A model generated the notes under the pieces. It did not search any database. It had not been told where the DNA came from and saw only the letters and a list, made by a program, of their open reading frames with translations. Position numbers and translations under genes: made by a program. A stretch of 64,000 nt of DNA from Berkiella sp050247135 (lineage in GTDB: Bacteria > Pseudomonadota > Gammaproteobacteria > Berkiellales > Berkiellaceae). Shown here piece after piece: positions 1-6,930 of this stretch. The stretch lies in NCBI GenBank assembly GCA_050247135.1, contig JBFWUT010000015.1, positions 3,487-67,486 of the forward strand. The letters are read 5' to 3'. Numbering within the stretch: the first letter of the stretch is position 1; the number at the start of each line of letters is the position of its first letter.

Positions 1-21
1 CAAAACTATCCCAAAACACCC

Positions 22-55
22 CCTGATTTCACCCCAAATTAGTTTCCTGATTTCA
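22..55. repeat. 10-bp direct repeat pair upstream of the alpA-like gene
   Basis: CCTGATTTCA occurs at 22-31 and again at 46-55, a 24-bp period (just over two helical turns). It lies 60-93 bases before the AlpA-like start. This could be a pair of regulator binding sites. Only position and identity support it. Confidence 0.3.
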
Positions 56-114
56 TTGGCATAAGTGACAACTAGTAACCGTCATCTATAACCCAATGTC
101 TAAGGAAGCAACCG

Positions 115-327
115 ATGATCAGTATCACCAATAAGAGATTAGCGACAGTAAAGAAAATCCCACAACTCTACCCAGACATTTTTACAGAATCATCAATCCG
201 CTGGCTCATTTTCAACGAAAAGCAAAACGGCTTCTCTCAGTGCATACGCCGAATCGGCAAAAAAGTGCTTATCGATCTAGATTCGTTCGAGGCTTGGATT
301 GATGAGCAAGGAGGCAGCCATGCTTAA
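115..327 (+). CDS. AlpA-like helix-turn-helix regulator / excisionase-type protein
   Basis: A 70-residue DNA-binding protein of the MerR/AlpA-like type that is common in integrative elements. Members often regulate the element's integrase or act as recombination directionality factors. The visible signature is RLATVKKIPQLYP, then a basic RWLIFN recognition-helix segment, then RRIGKKVLID and a terminal FEAWI helix, which is the usual order for the family. AAGGAAG six bases before the ATG at 115 supports the start. It is the first gene of a plus-strand run leading into replication genes and overlaps the next gene by 8 nt. The family call is firm. Its exact role here (regulator or excisionase) is inferred from context. 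Confidence 0.8.
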   Translation: MISITNKRLATVKKIPQLYPDIFTESSIRWLIFNEKQNGFSQCIRRIGKKVLIDLDSFEAWIDEQGGSHA

Positions 328-577
328 GGATCCTATCTATAGCTCCGAGATTGTGGTTACAGACCCTCACCTCAAGTACTTATTAAAAAGGGTGGTTTTG
401 GCCCATGAGGGTTTTCTGGTCAGCCAATCCTATGCACAAGCACAAATAGAAACTCGTCTTCGTTATGAGGGCATCTCGCAGCAACGGTTCTATGCTGGAG
501 CATTTCACGATGCCATCAATGAATTGTACCTACTATCAGAAGATATGGCTTACTCAACCCAATGGGAGGCCCAATAG
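320..577 (+). CDS. Small unknown protein of the element
   Basis: 85 residues with no recognised domain. It looks helical and mixed polar, with one Cys-free segment rich in Tyr and Gln. The start was set at ATG 320 because a strong AAGGAGG sits at 308-314 inside the end of the alpA-like gene. TTG 299 and ATG 302 in the same frame lie upstream of that site. The stop at 577 is one base before the ATG of the next gene, so the three genes are probably translationally coupled. Small proteins of this kind between alpA and replication genes are frequent in such elements. No function is assigned. Confidence 0.6.
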   Translation: MLKDPIYSSEIVVTDPHLKYLLKRVVLAHEGFLVSQSYAQAQIETRLRYEGISQQRFYAGAFHDAINELYLLSEDMAYSTQWEAQ

Positions 578-578
578 T

Positions 579-1460
579 ATGCGTTATCGTTCTATTGATG
601 TGAGGATTTGGGGTGACGAAAAGTTTCGTGCCTTGAGCCCACTACAACCTAATGCACAGGGACTATTTTTATACCTACTGACAAATCCCAATACAACTTC
701 AATCCCTGGTTTGTACCGTGCTGGCCCCGCTGCAATGGCTGAAGAGTTGGGTTGGCCCATCGAAGGCTTTAAGGGAGCCTTTGATGAGCTTATCCAGCAA
801 GGTTTAGTTAAAGCAGATCTAGTCGCTAGAGTTATTTATATACCCAACGCGATCAAATATAACAAACCCCAGTCTCCTAATGTAGTGAAAAGCTGGGCAT
901 CACATTGGGATGAAATTCCAGAATGTGAATTGAAAAAATTAGCATACCAGCAGCTTAAATCATTTGTTAAAGATATAGGTACTGCCTTTGCACAAGCCTT
1001 TGTTGAAAGCTTTGGTGAAGTCTTTGATAAAGCTATCGATAAACCTTTGATAAAGACTATACCGAATCAGGATCAGGAACAGGATCATGAACAAAAAAAA
1101 GGTATTGGTGAAAAGGCTACTGATCTCCAATCGCCCCAAGTAAACGAGGTCTTTGCACATTGGCAGGTTGTAATGAGCCACCCACATGCAAAACTTGATG
1201 TAAAACGACAAAAGAAAATCCAAGCGGCATTAAATCTAGGATATAACGCAGATCAGTTAAAACTAGCAATTGATGGTTGCGCTCATACTCCCTTCAATAT
1301 GGGGCAAAATGACAAACATCGAAAATTTAATGGCATCGATCTTATTATGAGGGACGCAGATCATATAGAGGGATTTATTGAAAGCGCATCAAATCTTTCC
1401 ATGAATAGTTTAAGCACGAAGGTCAGTCAAATAGATCAAATTTCAGAAGGAGCCATATAA
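579..1460 (+). CDS. Phage-type replication initiator-like protein
   Basis: 293 residues. The N-terminal part (about 1-110) resembles the winged-helix region of phage replication proteins (RYRSIDVRIWGDEKF, then a PGLYRAG turn and EELGWP). The middle is Gln/Lys-rich and looks disordered. The C-terminal part (about 195-275) has the pattern seen in replisome-organiser-type proteins: a VFAHW start, a helical IDGCAHTPFNMGQND turn and a RDADHIEGFIE end. ATG 579 is preferred because GGGAGG lies 9 bases upstream; the frame stays open further upstream to 465. It ends directly before the primase-helicase, which supports a replication role. Fine function (origin binding or helicase loading) is inferred. 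Confidence 0.65.
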   Translation: MRYRSIDVRIWGDEKFRALSPLQPNAQGLFLYLLTNPNTTSIPGLYRAGPAAMAEELGWPIEGFKGAFDELIQQGLVKADLVARVIYIPNAIKYNKPQSPNVVKSWASHWDEIPECELKKLAYQQLKSFVKDIGTAFAQAFVESFGEVFDKAIDKPLIKTIPNQDQEQDHEQKKGIGEKATDLQSPQVNEVFAHWQVVMSHPHAKLDVKRQKKIQAALNLGYNADQLKLAIDGCAHTPFNMGQNDKHRKFNGIDLIMRDADHIEGFIESASNLSMNSLSTKVSQIDQISEGAI

Positions 1461-3308
1461 ATGCAAATGTATTCCGCTAAAAACATTGTTTGCCTCCTTG
1501 TCCAGAACATTGATCGAGTAGTACGTCATTTGCTTCCAAATGGTAAACGCATTGGCAATGAGTGGTGTGTTGGGTCTGTTGACGGAGAACCTGGTAAATC
1601 ACTTAACGTTTGTATACATGGTGACAAGATAGGGGTTTGGTGTGACTTTGCTACAGGACAAAGCGGTGACCTCTTAAACCTCTGGTGCCAATGCCGCAAC
1701 CAAACGATCTCAGACGCGATTTTAGATATAAGGCTATGGTTAGGCATACCCTCTCCTTCTTTCGACCCACAGCGGCGCACACAGTTCGTTCTACCATCAT
1801 TCAAAGATGAGATGCCTGTTCAAGCAAACTCCCGCGTGGGCAAATACTTAATCAACGAGCGAAAGCTAACATCTGAGACTCTGCAACAGTTTCAGGTTAA
1901 AGAAGCAACAAACGAAATCGTCTTTCCATACTACGTAGCTGACAAACTAACTTTACTAAAGTTCCTCCATGTTGATCGGGTCAATGGAAAAAAGAATATT
2001 CGTGTCACACCAAACTCAGAGCCGTGCTTATTTGGTTGGCAAGCAGCTCTTCAAGAATCACGCAGCATTGCTTTAGTCGAGGGTGAAATTGACGCAATGA
2101 GCCTTTATCAATATGGATTAGGCATGACAGTTCTTTCAGTGCCATTCGGTGGGGGAAAAGGTGGCAAGCAACAGTGGATTGAATACGAGTACGATAGGCT
2201 AGCAGTCTTCGACGAAATTTTCTTGTGCTTAGATAATGACAGCGAAGGCCAAGCTGCTACATCCGAATTAATAGAAAGGCTAGGCAGACATCGTTGTCGA
2301 GTTGTTCAATTACCGAATAAAGATGCAAACGAGTGCTTGCAAGCAGGTTTGGGAGCAATAGAGATCCGCAAGTGCTTTGAAAATGCGCGCAGCCTAGATC
2401 CTGACGAATTAAAACCGGCAAGTTCTTATGTTGGACAAGTCATTGAAGAATTTTACCCCCAAAATGACCTACCGATTGGATATTCCCTACCATGGACAAA
2501 GGCTAAGAACAAAATCATTTTTCGACCAAGTGAGCTTACACTTTGGACCGGCTATAATGGCCATGGTAAAAGCCAACTTCTAGGGCATGCCATCCTTCAC
2601 TGCATACAGCAAGGTGCTAAGGTATGCATCGCAAGCCTTGAGTTAAAGCCCAGGCGACTATTGTTGAGGTTAACTCGTCAGGCATCAGGGCTACGTAACC
2701 CAACGCCAGAATACATTCAAGCAATTCATGGTTGGTATGACGATCATTTATGGATTTTCGATATTGTAGGCACGACAAAAACTGCTAGGTTATTAGAAGT
2801 GTTTCACTATGCTAGGCAACGATACGGCATTGATGTCTTTGTCATAGATTCTTTGATGAAGTGCGGCATGGCCGAGGACGATTACAATGCGCAAAAGCTG
2901 TTTGTTGATCAGCTCTGCGACTTTAAAAACGCACATGATTGCCATATCCACCTTGTCGCTCATCCCAGGAAGGGGTTTGACGAAACAAAGCCCCCAGGCA
3001 AGCTAGATATGAAAGGAAGTGGCGCCATTACTGATTTAGCCGACAATTGCTTCAGTGTCTTTCGAAATAAGTTAAAAGAAGAAGAAATTAGTAAGCTTTG
3101 TCGGGTACAGCCACCTGAAAGTATCTTAGATAAATTTGACTGCTTGTTAGCTTGCTCAAAGCAGCGCAACGGTGAATGGGAAGGCAAACTAACGCTCTGG
3201 TTTAACGCCGACTCATTCCAATATCTAGAAAACAGGCACAATAGACCCATCCAAATGGTGGAGTATTCCAATCCATTTCAATCAAGCAGGAGTGGCCATG
3301 CCAAATAA
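1461..3308 (+). CDS. Toprim-RecA primase-helicase (Twinkle/T7 gp4-like) of the element
   Basis: 615 residues. An N-terminal zinc-binding-like region has several Cys (WCVGS, VCIHG, WCDFATGQSGDLLNLW). A Toprim domain lies at about 200-300, with VEGEIDAMS (catalytic Glu) and LCLDNDSEGQAA (Asp-x-Asp). A RecA/DnaB-type helicase core follows at about 340-600, with Walker A GYNGHGKS, a VIDSL Walker B and a downstream HPRK segment. The order matches bifunctional phage and mitochondrial Twinkle-type proteins, which unwind and may prime replication forks. AAGGAG at 1447-1452 lies 8 bases before the ATG. It overlaps the next gene by 11 nt. Whether the primase half is active cannot be judged from the sequence alone. 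Confidence 0.8.
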   Translation: MQMYSAKNIVCLLVQNIDRVVRHLLPNGKRIGNEWCVGSVDGEPGKSLNVCIHGDKIGVWCDFATGQSGDLLNLWCQCRNQTISDAILDIRLWLGIPSPSFDPQRRTQFVLPSFKDEMPVQANSRVGKYLINERKLTSETLQQFQVKEATNEIVFPYYVADKLTLLKFLHVDRVNGKKNIRVTPNSEPCLFGWQAALQESRSIALVEGEIDAMSLYQYGLGMTVLSVPFGGGKGGKQQWIEYEYDRLAVFDEIFLCLDNDSEGQAATSELIERLGRHRCRVVQLPNKDANECLQAGLGAIEIRKCFENARSLDPDELKPASSYVGQVIEEFYPQNDLPIGYSLPWTKAKNKIIFRPSELTLWTGYNGHGKSQLLGHAILHCIQQGAKVCIASLELKPRRLLLRLTRQASGLRNPTPEYIQAIHGWYDDHLWIFDIVGTTKTARLLEVFHYARQRYGIDVFVIDSLMKCGMAEDDYNAQKLFVDQLCDFKNAHDCHIHLVAHPRKGFDETKPPGKLDMKGSGAITDLADNCFSVFRNKLKEEEISKLCRVQPPESILDKFDCLLACSKQRNGEWEGKLTLWFNADSFQYLENRHNRPIQMVEYSNPFQSSRSGHAK

Positions 3309-3921
3309 ATCTAAACCAGTTCAAAATGCAAATAGCGAAAAAAATGAGGATACACTTTTAAATGTATATCTAAAAAACGCTGGCTTATCACACTACCTTG
3401 GGGTATTCACACAGCAATTATATACGGAAGAACTTGGTAAGCTTGATTTTGTAAGCGCGATTAAAGTGCTTATCGAAGAAGGAAAGCGAATTAATGCTGG
3501 TAATTTGGTTCATGTTGAAAGGATGCTCCTGATCCAAGCACAAACTTTAGATGCAATGTTTAACAATTTGGCATGCAGAGCGACACTGACTGATTTTGCC
3601 GAACCACTAGAAGCTTTGCTCCGAGTGGCGCTGAGAGCCCAATCACAATGTAGAGCAACACTCGAGACGTTAGCAAATATTAAGAACCCGCCCCAGGTTG
3701 CTTTTGTAAAGCAGGCCAATATAGGCCATAACCAGCAGGTAAATAACCACGCCAATCCAGAGTACGCGCGCGCGGAAGAAACTAAAAATCAGCAAAACCA
3801 ACTATTGGAGAAATGTGATGGCAAACGGTTGGACATTGGAACGCAAGACAAGACAATCGAAACTGATAAGAAACTGGCAACCGTGGAAAAAATCCACAGG
3901 ACCCAAAACCAAAGAGGGTAA
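3298..3921 (+). CDS. Unknown element protein
   Basis: 207 residues, no recognised family. It has a short polar N-terminus and a helical middle (about 20-130). The second half is rich in Gln, Asn and Lys and looks disordered. ATG 3298 is chosen because AGGAG at 3288-3292 lies five bases upstream; GTG 3292 is in frame but overlaps that site. It overlaps the primase-helicase by 11 nt and the following small gene by about 100 nt in another frame, as in compact phage-type operons. No function can be given. Confidence 0.55.
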   Translation: MPNKSKPVQNANSEKNEDTLLNVYLKNAGLSHYLGVFTQQLYTEELGKLDFVSAIKVLIEEGKRINAGNLVHVERMLLIQAQTLDAMFNNLACRATLTDFAEPLEALLRVALRAQSQCRATLETLANIKNPPQVAFVKQANIGHNQQVNNHANPEYARAEETKNQQNQLLEKCDGKRLDIGTQDKTIETDKKLATVEKIHRTQNQRG

Positions 3922-4018
3922 AAATCGCTCTGCTATGAGAGGTTACAAAGGAGCAATCCGACAAGAATTGCGAGTTCTGCGTCAGGTTATGCGGGATTTC
4001 AAAAATTCTTTGATTTAG
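3818..4018 (+). CDS. Small basic phage/island protein (NGWT...GPKT.EGK family)
   Basis: 66 residues, strongly basic. It has a pattern I recognise from short proteins near replication genes in proteobacterial prophages and islands: ANGWTLERKTRQ, a Trp-rich RNWQPW segment, STGPKTKEGK, then RGYKG. Function is unknown; nucleic-acid binding is only a guess from the charge. ATG 3818 has GGAG at 3807-3810. It overlaps the preceding gene by 104 nt in a different frame. Both frames look plausible: this one is backed by a recognisable family pattern, the other by its length and ribosome binding site. Confidence 0.68.
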   Translation: MANGWTLERKTRQSKLIRNWQPWKKSTGPKTKEGKNRSAMRGYKGAIRQELRVLRQVMRDFKNSLI

Positions 4019-4393
4019 TGGGGCATGCCACCCATGTATTTCAACGTACTTCAGTTATCCTTTTCAGGGCTGAGGTTCCGCTGGGATACCTACACCTGAC
4101 ATGAGGGCTTATCTGACCTCCGTTCAAAGAGTAAATACGGAGGCGGTGTTGCTCTAAAGAACTCCGTTCGCCCAACTCCCCATTTTACGATGCATAATGC
4201 AGTTACTTCAGATTACTCTTTGGACTCTTAATCTGAAACATGGGGTGCATTCAACCAAAAAAGTTTGCAAAGTTTTTCCCCTTTAACAAGCCATTTGGAA
4301 TTTTTAGCATGGCATTTGTTTGAGCAATGTGTCAATCACGCTTTAGAGTGTAGGTGCCCATTATTACCATGTGCAAACTTTGAAGAGCCGCAA
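4019..4393. other. Intergenic stretch with hairpins, no gene seen
   Basis: 375 bases between the replication block and the cargo genes, with no convincing coding frame. A hairpin (CTCCGT...ACGGAG) lies at 4118-4142, and CTCCGTTC recurs about 45 bases later. GGGCATGCCACCC near 4021 is also self-complementary. This could be the 3' end of the replication operon and/or a structured RNA. No T-run follows the stems, so a terminator is not proven. Confidence 0.35.
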
Positions 4394-5122
4394 CTATTGC
4401 GCACAGGCAGGAATACTTGAGCAAAACTGTTCAGCTAATTTATTTGCGGAGTTTAATTTATTTGCTCGAGATAAGATATTTTTCAACTCCTCAAACACAA
4501 GTAATATTGATTCTTCCTTGTTGTTAAGGGTAATGGCCGTTTTGTTGCCCATAGCCATGGAAACTTTTCGCCATGCATAACTACGCATCAGATTATAGTA
4601 ATACGAATCCATTTTCTCTTGATTTAAGATATCAAAAGATCTAAACGCTTTTTTGCCATAGATTACGCTTAAATTATAAGCACTTATTGAATTTCCAGAT
4701 TTGACTGATTTAAGAAAGTGATTAATTGCTTTTTCATCATCTTGCAAAACTCCAAGACCATCAAGATATAAATTGCCTAAATGAAAATCGCAATCTAAAT
4801 AAGAACCTGAACATTTTGAAAAATAATTAAACGATAATTTATATTCTTCCTTTTGGTAGTAATAATCACCTAGCGCATATTGCAAGGTAGTCGCTGCTTT
4901 ATTATCTCCATTTGCTCCATCTTTCATTTTATTTATTATCTTTTTATCAAAAAGTTCAAATTTCCCATGAGCAATAACATCAACTTCATCATCAGTAAAA
5001 TACAAATTTTTCTGATCAGACTGAATCGAATTTGCTTGAGATGAGGATGAGCTTATCAAAAATAATAAGATAAAGAGCTTCGGAAAAAAATTAAATTTAT
5101 GTTGGCAAATTTTGATGGACAT
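4394..5122 (-). CDS. Exported Sel1-like repeat protein (cargo)
   Basis: 242 residues from ATG 5122. The N-terminus has a basic stretch followed by a hydrophobic run (KLFILLFLISSSSS) and an AN cleavage-like site, so export is likely. Residues about 85-190 contain Sel1/TPR-like solenoid repeats, e.g. YFSKCSGSYLDC, LGNLYLDGLGVLQDDEKAINHFLKS and SAYNLSVIYG. Sel1 proteins mediate protein-protein contacts, and in Legionella and Coxiella relatives some take part in host interaction. The frame is open 28 codons further upstream, but the downstream ATG puts the signal peptide at the N-terminus. The gene is AT-rich and oriented opposite to the replication genes, consistent with cargo. Target unknown. 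Confidence 0.62.
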   Translation of the reverse strand: MSIKICQHKFNFFPKLFILLFLISSSSSQANSIQSDQKNLYFTDDEVDVIAHGKFELFDKKIINKMKDGANGDNKAATTLQYALGDYYYQKEEYKLSFNYFSKCSGSYLDCDFHLGNLYLDGLGVLQDDEKAINHFLKSVKSGNSISAYNLSVIYGKKAFRSFDILNQEKMDSYYYNLMRSYAWRKVSMAMGNKTAITLNNKEESILLVFEELKNILSRANKLNSANKLAEQFCSSIPACAQ

Positions 5123-5421
5123 AAAATCTCTAATCTGTGTAACAACACGGGATAGCGTGTTGATATAAAAGCCCGAGATGCTAAAAAGGCTGTTAACATT
5201 TGTCAAGAGCGGATGATTTAAGCTTACTTTTTAAGAATTGCTAACAAGCCACATAAAAGACGAAGTTAGTCCAATATTTTAGCATGAAAAATATCTCCTA
5301 TTTTCGATTGCTCATAGATTTGAGGCTACTTTTTCAATTGTATAAGCACTTTTTAGGAGGATTATTGGTGTTATAGTGCACCAAACTTTTAAACACGAAT
5401 CAAAAAATTGAGTGAAATACT

Positions 5422-5817
5422 GTGTTCAGATTCCTTTTTCAAATACTTTTAATCTTTATTATTAGCTCTTATGCAATTGCCTACGATCCGTGCAATTGTA
5501 AAGGTTACGCTGGTCCAGGCGGACCTTGCTATGCTGGACCTGGTGGTGGTGCATACGCTGGACCAGGCGGACCTGCTTATAAGGGCCCAGGCGGACCTTG
5601 TTATACTGGCCCCGGTGGTAATGCTTACGCTGGACCAGGTGGTCCAAGATACTCTGGCCCTGGTGGTTTAAGATATAACGGCCCAGGTGGTCCTGCACAT
5701 GATGGTCCAGGTGGAGCAGCATATTCTGGCCCTGGTGGACCATGTTATGCCGGACCTGGAGGCCCATGTTATTCCGGTCCAGGAGGTGGGCAAAATTGCC
5801 CTAGTGCTTGCAAGTAA
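5422..5817 (+). CDS. Secreted Gly-Pro-Gly-Gly octapeptide-repeat protein
   Basis: 131 residues. A signal peptide occupies residues 1-20 (hydrophobic FLFQILLIFIISS, then AIA before Tyr21). A short CNC segment follows. Twelve tandem octapeptides of form x-Tyr-x-Gly-Pro-Gly-Gly-x fill residues 28-123. The tail QNCPSACK contains two Cys, and four repeats carry an extra Cys. The composition recalls silk- or collagen-like structural proteins, and Tyr and Cys could allow cross-linking. GTG 5422 is used because it gives a proper signal peptide; the ribosome site is weak. It lies just inside the tRNA-Asn scar as the last cargo gene. Function unknown; an extracellular or envelope structural role is inferred only from composition. 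Confidence 0.75.
   Translation: MFRFLFQILLIFIISSYAIAYDPCNCKGYAGPGGPCYAGPGGGAYAGPGGPAYKGPGGPCYTGPGGNAYAGPGGPRYSGPGGLRYNGPGGPAHDGPGGAAYSGPGGPCYAGPGGPCYSGPGGGQNCPSACK
5503..5790 (+). repeat. Twelve 24-bp tandem repeats coding for YxGPGGx units
   Basis: Twelve in-frame 24-bp units encode the octapeptide array. Units differ at variable codons (Ala, Lys, Thr, Ser, Asn, Asp after Tyr) and at the Pro/Gly/Asn/Leu/Ala position. The DNA is less conserved than the peptide core, which suggests selection on the protein. Copy number could vary by slippage. Confidence 0.85.
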
Positions 5818-6271
5818 TGTAAGCAGCTAAAGCACAAGTGAATACTTTACTTGGGGCAGTGATGGGGCAATTGTTGACAACAAATCCTACATTTTGACAA
5901 TAAGCTACAAATATGAATTTTTTGTATCCTATTGAATTGTTTATCATTTATTATTGCCCTTTATTGTAAATTCTTGTTCGGATATATCTGTTAATCATTG
6001 GGTCACAGGTTCGAGTCCTGTTCGGGGAGCCATCTAAATTAAGCTAACTTACAGCCCATTCTGTTTTTCGCTTCCCAACCGCACATTCTCATTCTTGTCT
6101 AAGGTTATCAACTCAAGCTTTAAAGCTGTTTCTTTGAAGTGAGAGTTTTAGTACTCATTAGGATGATTCTGGCTGTAAGGAGTTTTGGCCAATTTCTAAT
6201 CGTTTCAAGAATCTCAATCTGATAAGTTTAAGCTGAAAGGGATCTATCAGGAAGATCCCTTTGCTTCAAAA
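5818..6271. other. Intergenic region holding the island end, no gene
   Basis: 454 bases between the repeat protein and the next gene. The only recognisable item is the tRNA-Asn 3' fragment at 5988-6032. 5818-5987 is AT-rich, and 6033-6271 shows no coding frame or strong hairpin. Confidence 0.6.
5988..6032 (+). other. tRNA-Asn(GUU) 3' half: attachment-site scar of the island
   Basis: From the anticodon loop onward the sequence fits a tRNA-Asn gene: loop CTGTTAA (anticodon GTT at 5990-5992), variable GGGTC, T-arm ACAGG-TTCGAGT-CCTGT with a perfect 5-bp stem, acceptor strand TCGGGGA, discriminator G and encoded CCA. Upstream there is no D-arm and no TCCCCGA acceptor strand, and the five bases before the loop do not pair with the 3' anticodon stem. 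It is therefore a 3' fragment, not a functional gene. Duplicated tRNA 3' ends mark the distal attachment site of tRNA-integrated elements. Confidence 0.8.
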
Positions 6272-6508
6272 CTAGTAAGGAACACATTTCAATTTGTCTT
6301 CTTGCTTTTTACAAGAGCCAGTGAATTTTGTATCGTCCTTTAAAAACATGCAGTTATCGCCTTCTTTACTTTCTTTACAAGCATCTATTGCATCATGAAC
6401 CATATTCTCCTCAGATGTCTTAGGAGTAGTGGCTGATTCAGCAAAAACACCGCTTGCGCATAAAGAACCTAAAGCAAACGTTAGACCAATCAAAGATTTT
6501 TTTAACAT
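6272..6508 (-). CDS. Small exported protein with paired cysteines
   Basis: 78 residues from ATG 6508, with GGAG six bases upstream. Residues 1-22 form a clear signal peptide (MLKKSLIGLTFALGSLCASG, cleavage after FAES-like AxA). The mature part is short, acidic/basic mixed, with four Cys in DACKES, DNCMF, GSCKK and KCVPY, suggesting one or two periplasmic disulfides. No family is recognised. It is the first gene outside the tRNA scar, so it belongs to the host backbone or a neighbouring accessory patch. Confidence 0.62.
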   Translation of the reverse strand: MLKKSLIGLTFALGSLCASGVFAESATTPKTSEENMVHDAIDACKESKEGDNCMFLKDDTKFTGSCKKQEDKLKCVPY

Positions 6509-6930
6509 GAGTAGCTCCTTATAATTTAACAAACACCAAACATAAAATTTATTAAAGCTTGTCCACCAAACGATAGCTAGTACTACGGCCACTAGTCTTT
6601 GTCATCTCAAGTAGAATTAGGTCAAGATATATGATTGTATATCCACATATTAATCACCGCATTCTCTGCAGTGATTATAGCCCTGATTCGCCGCTAAAGA
6701 AGATTATTAGCCGCATATTATGCAGTGATATTGAGTATTTTTTGCTGCATTAGCATATACAGACAAGATTATAATCCGAAAAATACCCGCCCCATTAGAA
6801 ACGCCTGCTAGATAGAGGACTAGGATTTTATACATTTCATCGCTTCTTAAGACAGCCTGTCTGTAAAGCTTTGCAAAGAATACAGCGTTGATTAAGATGA
6901 ACGTTGCAATACGAATTGTCGCGAATATCC
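6509..6930. other. Intergenic region with palindromic repeats, no gene
   Basis: 422 bases between divergent genes. It contains two related palindromic units near 6652-6676 and 6711-6730 and otherwise no supportable coding frame. Promoters for both flanking genes should lie here. Confidence 0.4.
6652..6730. repeat. Two related palindromic units (CCGCAT...TGCAGTGAT)
   Basis: Unit one, 6652-6676, is a near-perfect palindrome (AATCACCGCA against TGCAGTGATT, one mismatch, 5-base loop). Unit two at 6711-6730 shares 16 of 20 bases with 6657-6676. Their spacing is 54 bases. They could be operator sites or remnants of a small repeat. Confidence 0.4.

Larger units (their letters stand above)
1..6032 (+). 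mobile_element. Right-hand part of an integrated element ending at a tRNA-Asn 3' fragment
   Basis: The stretch carries phage/plasmid-type replication genes (AlpA-like regulator, replication initiator, Toprim-RecA primase-helicase, small phage-type proteins), then two exported cargo proteins, and ends in a truncated tRNA-Asn 3' half at 5988-6032. Elements that integrate at a tRNA 3' end leave the intact tRNA on one side and a duplicated 3' fragment on the other. By that logic the intact tRNA-Asn and the integrase lie left of base 1. No integrase or transposase is visible in the window. Element boundaries on the left are unknown. Confidence 0.72.

Noticed and set aside
5462..5767. Long antisense frame across the GPGG repeat gene
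   Set aside because: It is a by-product of repetitive GC-rich codons with no ribosome site or signal; composition is odd for a protein.
5503..5790. Regular 24-bp repeats as a CRISPR array
   Set aside because: The units are contiguous without spacers and code in frame for an octapeptide behind a signal peptide; unit-to-unit changes follow codons.
5941..6032. A complete tRNA-Asn gene
   Set aside because: No D-arm, no acceptor partner and no anticodon-stem pairing upstream of 5988; only the 3' half is present.
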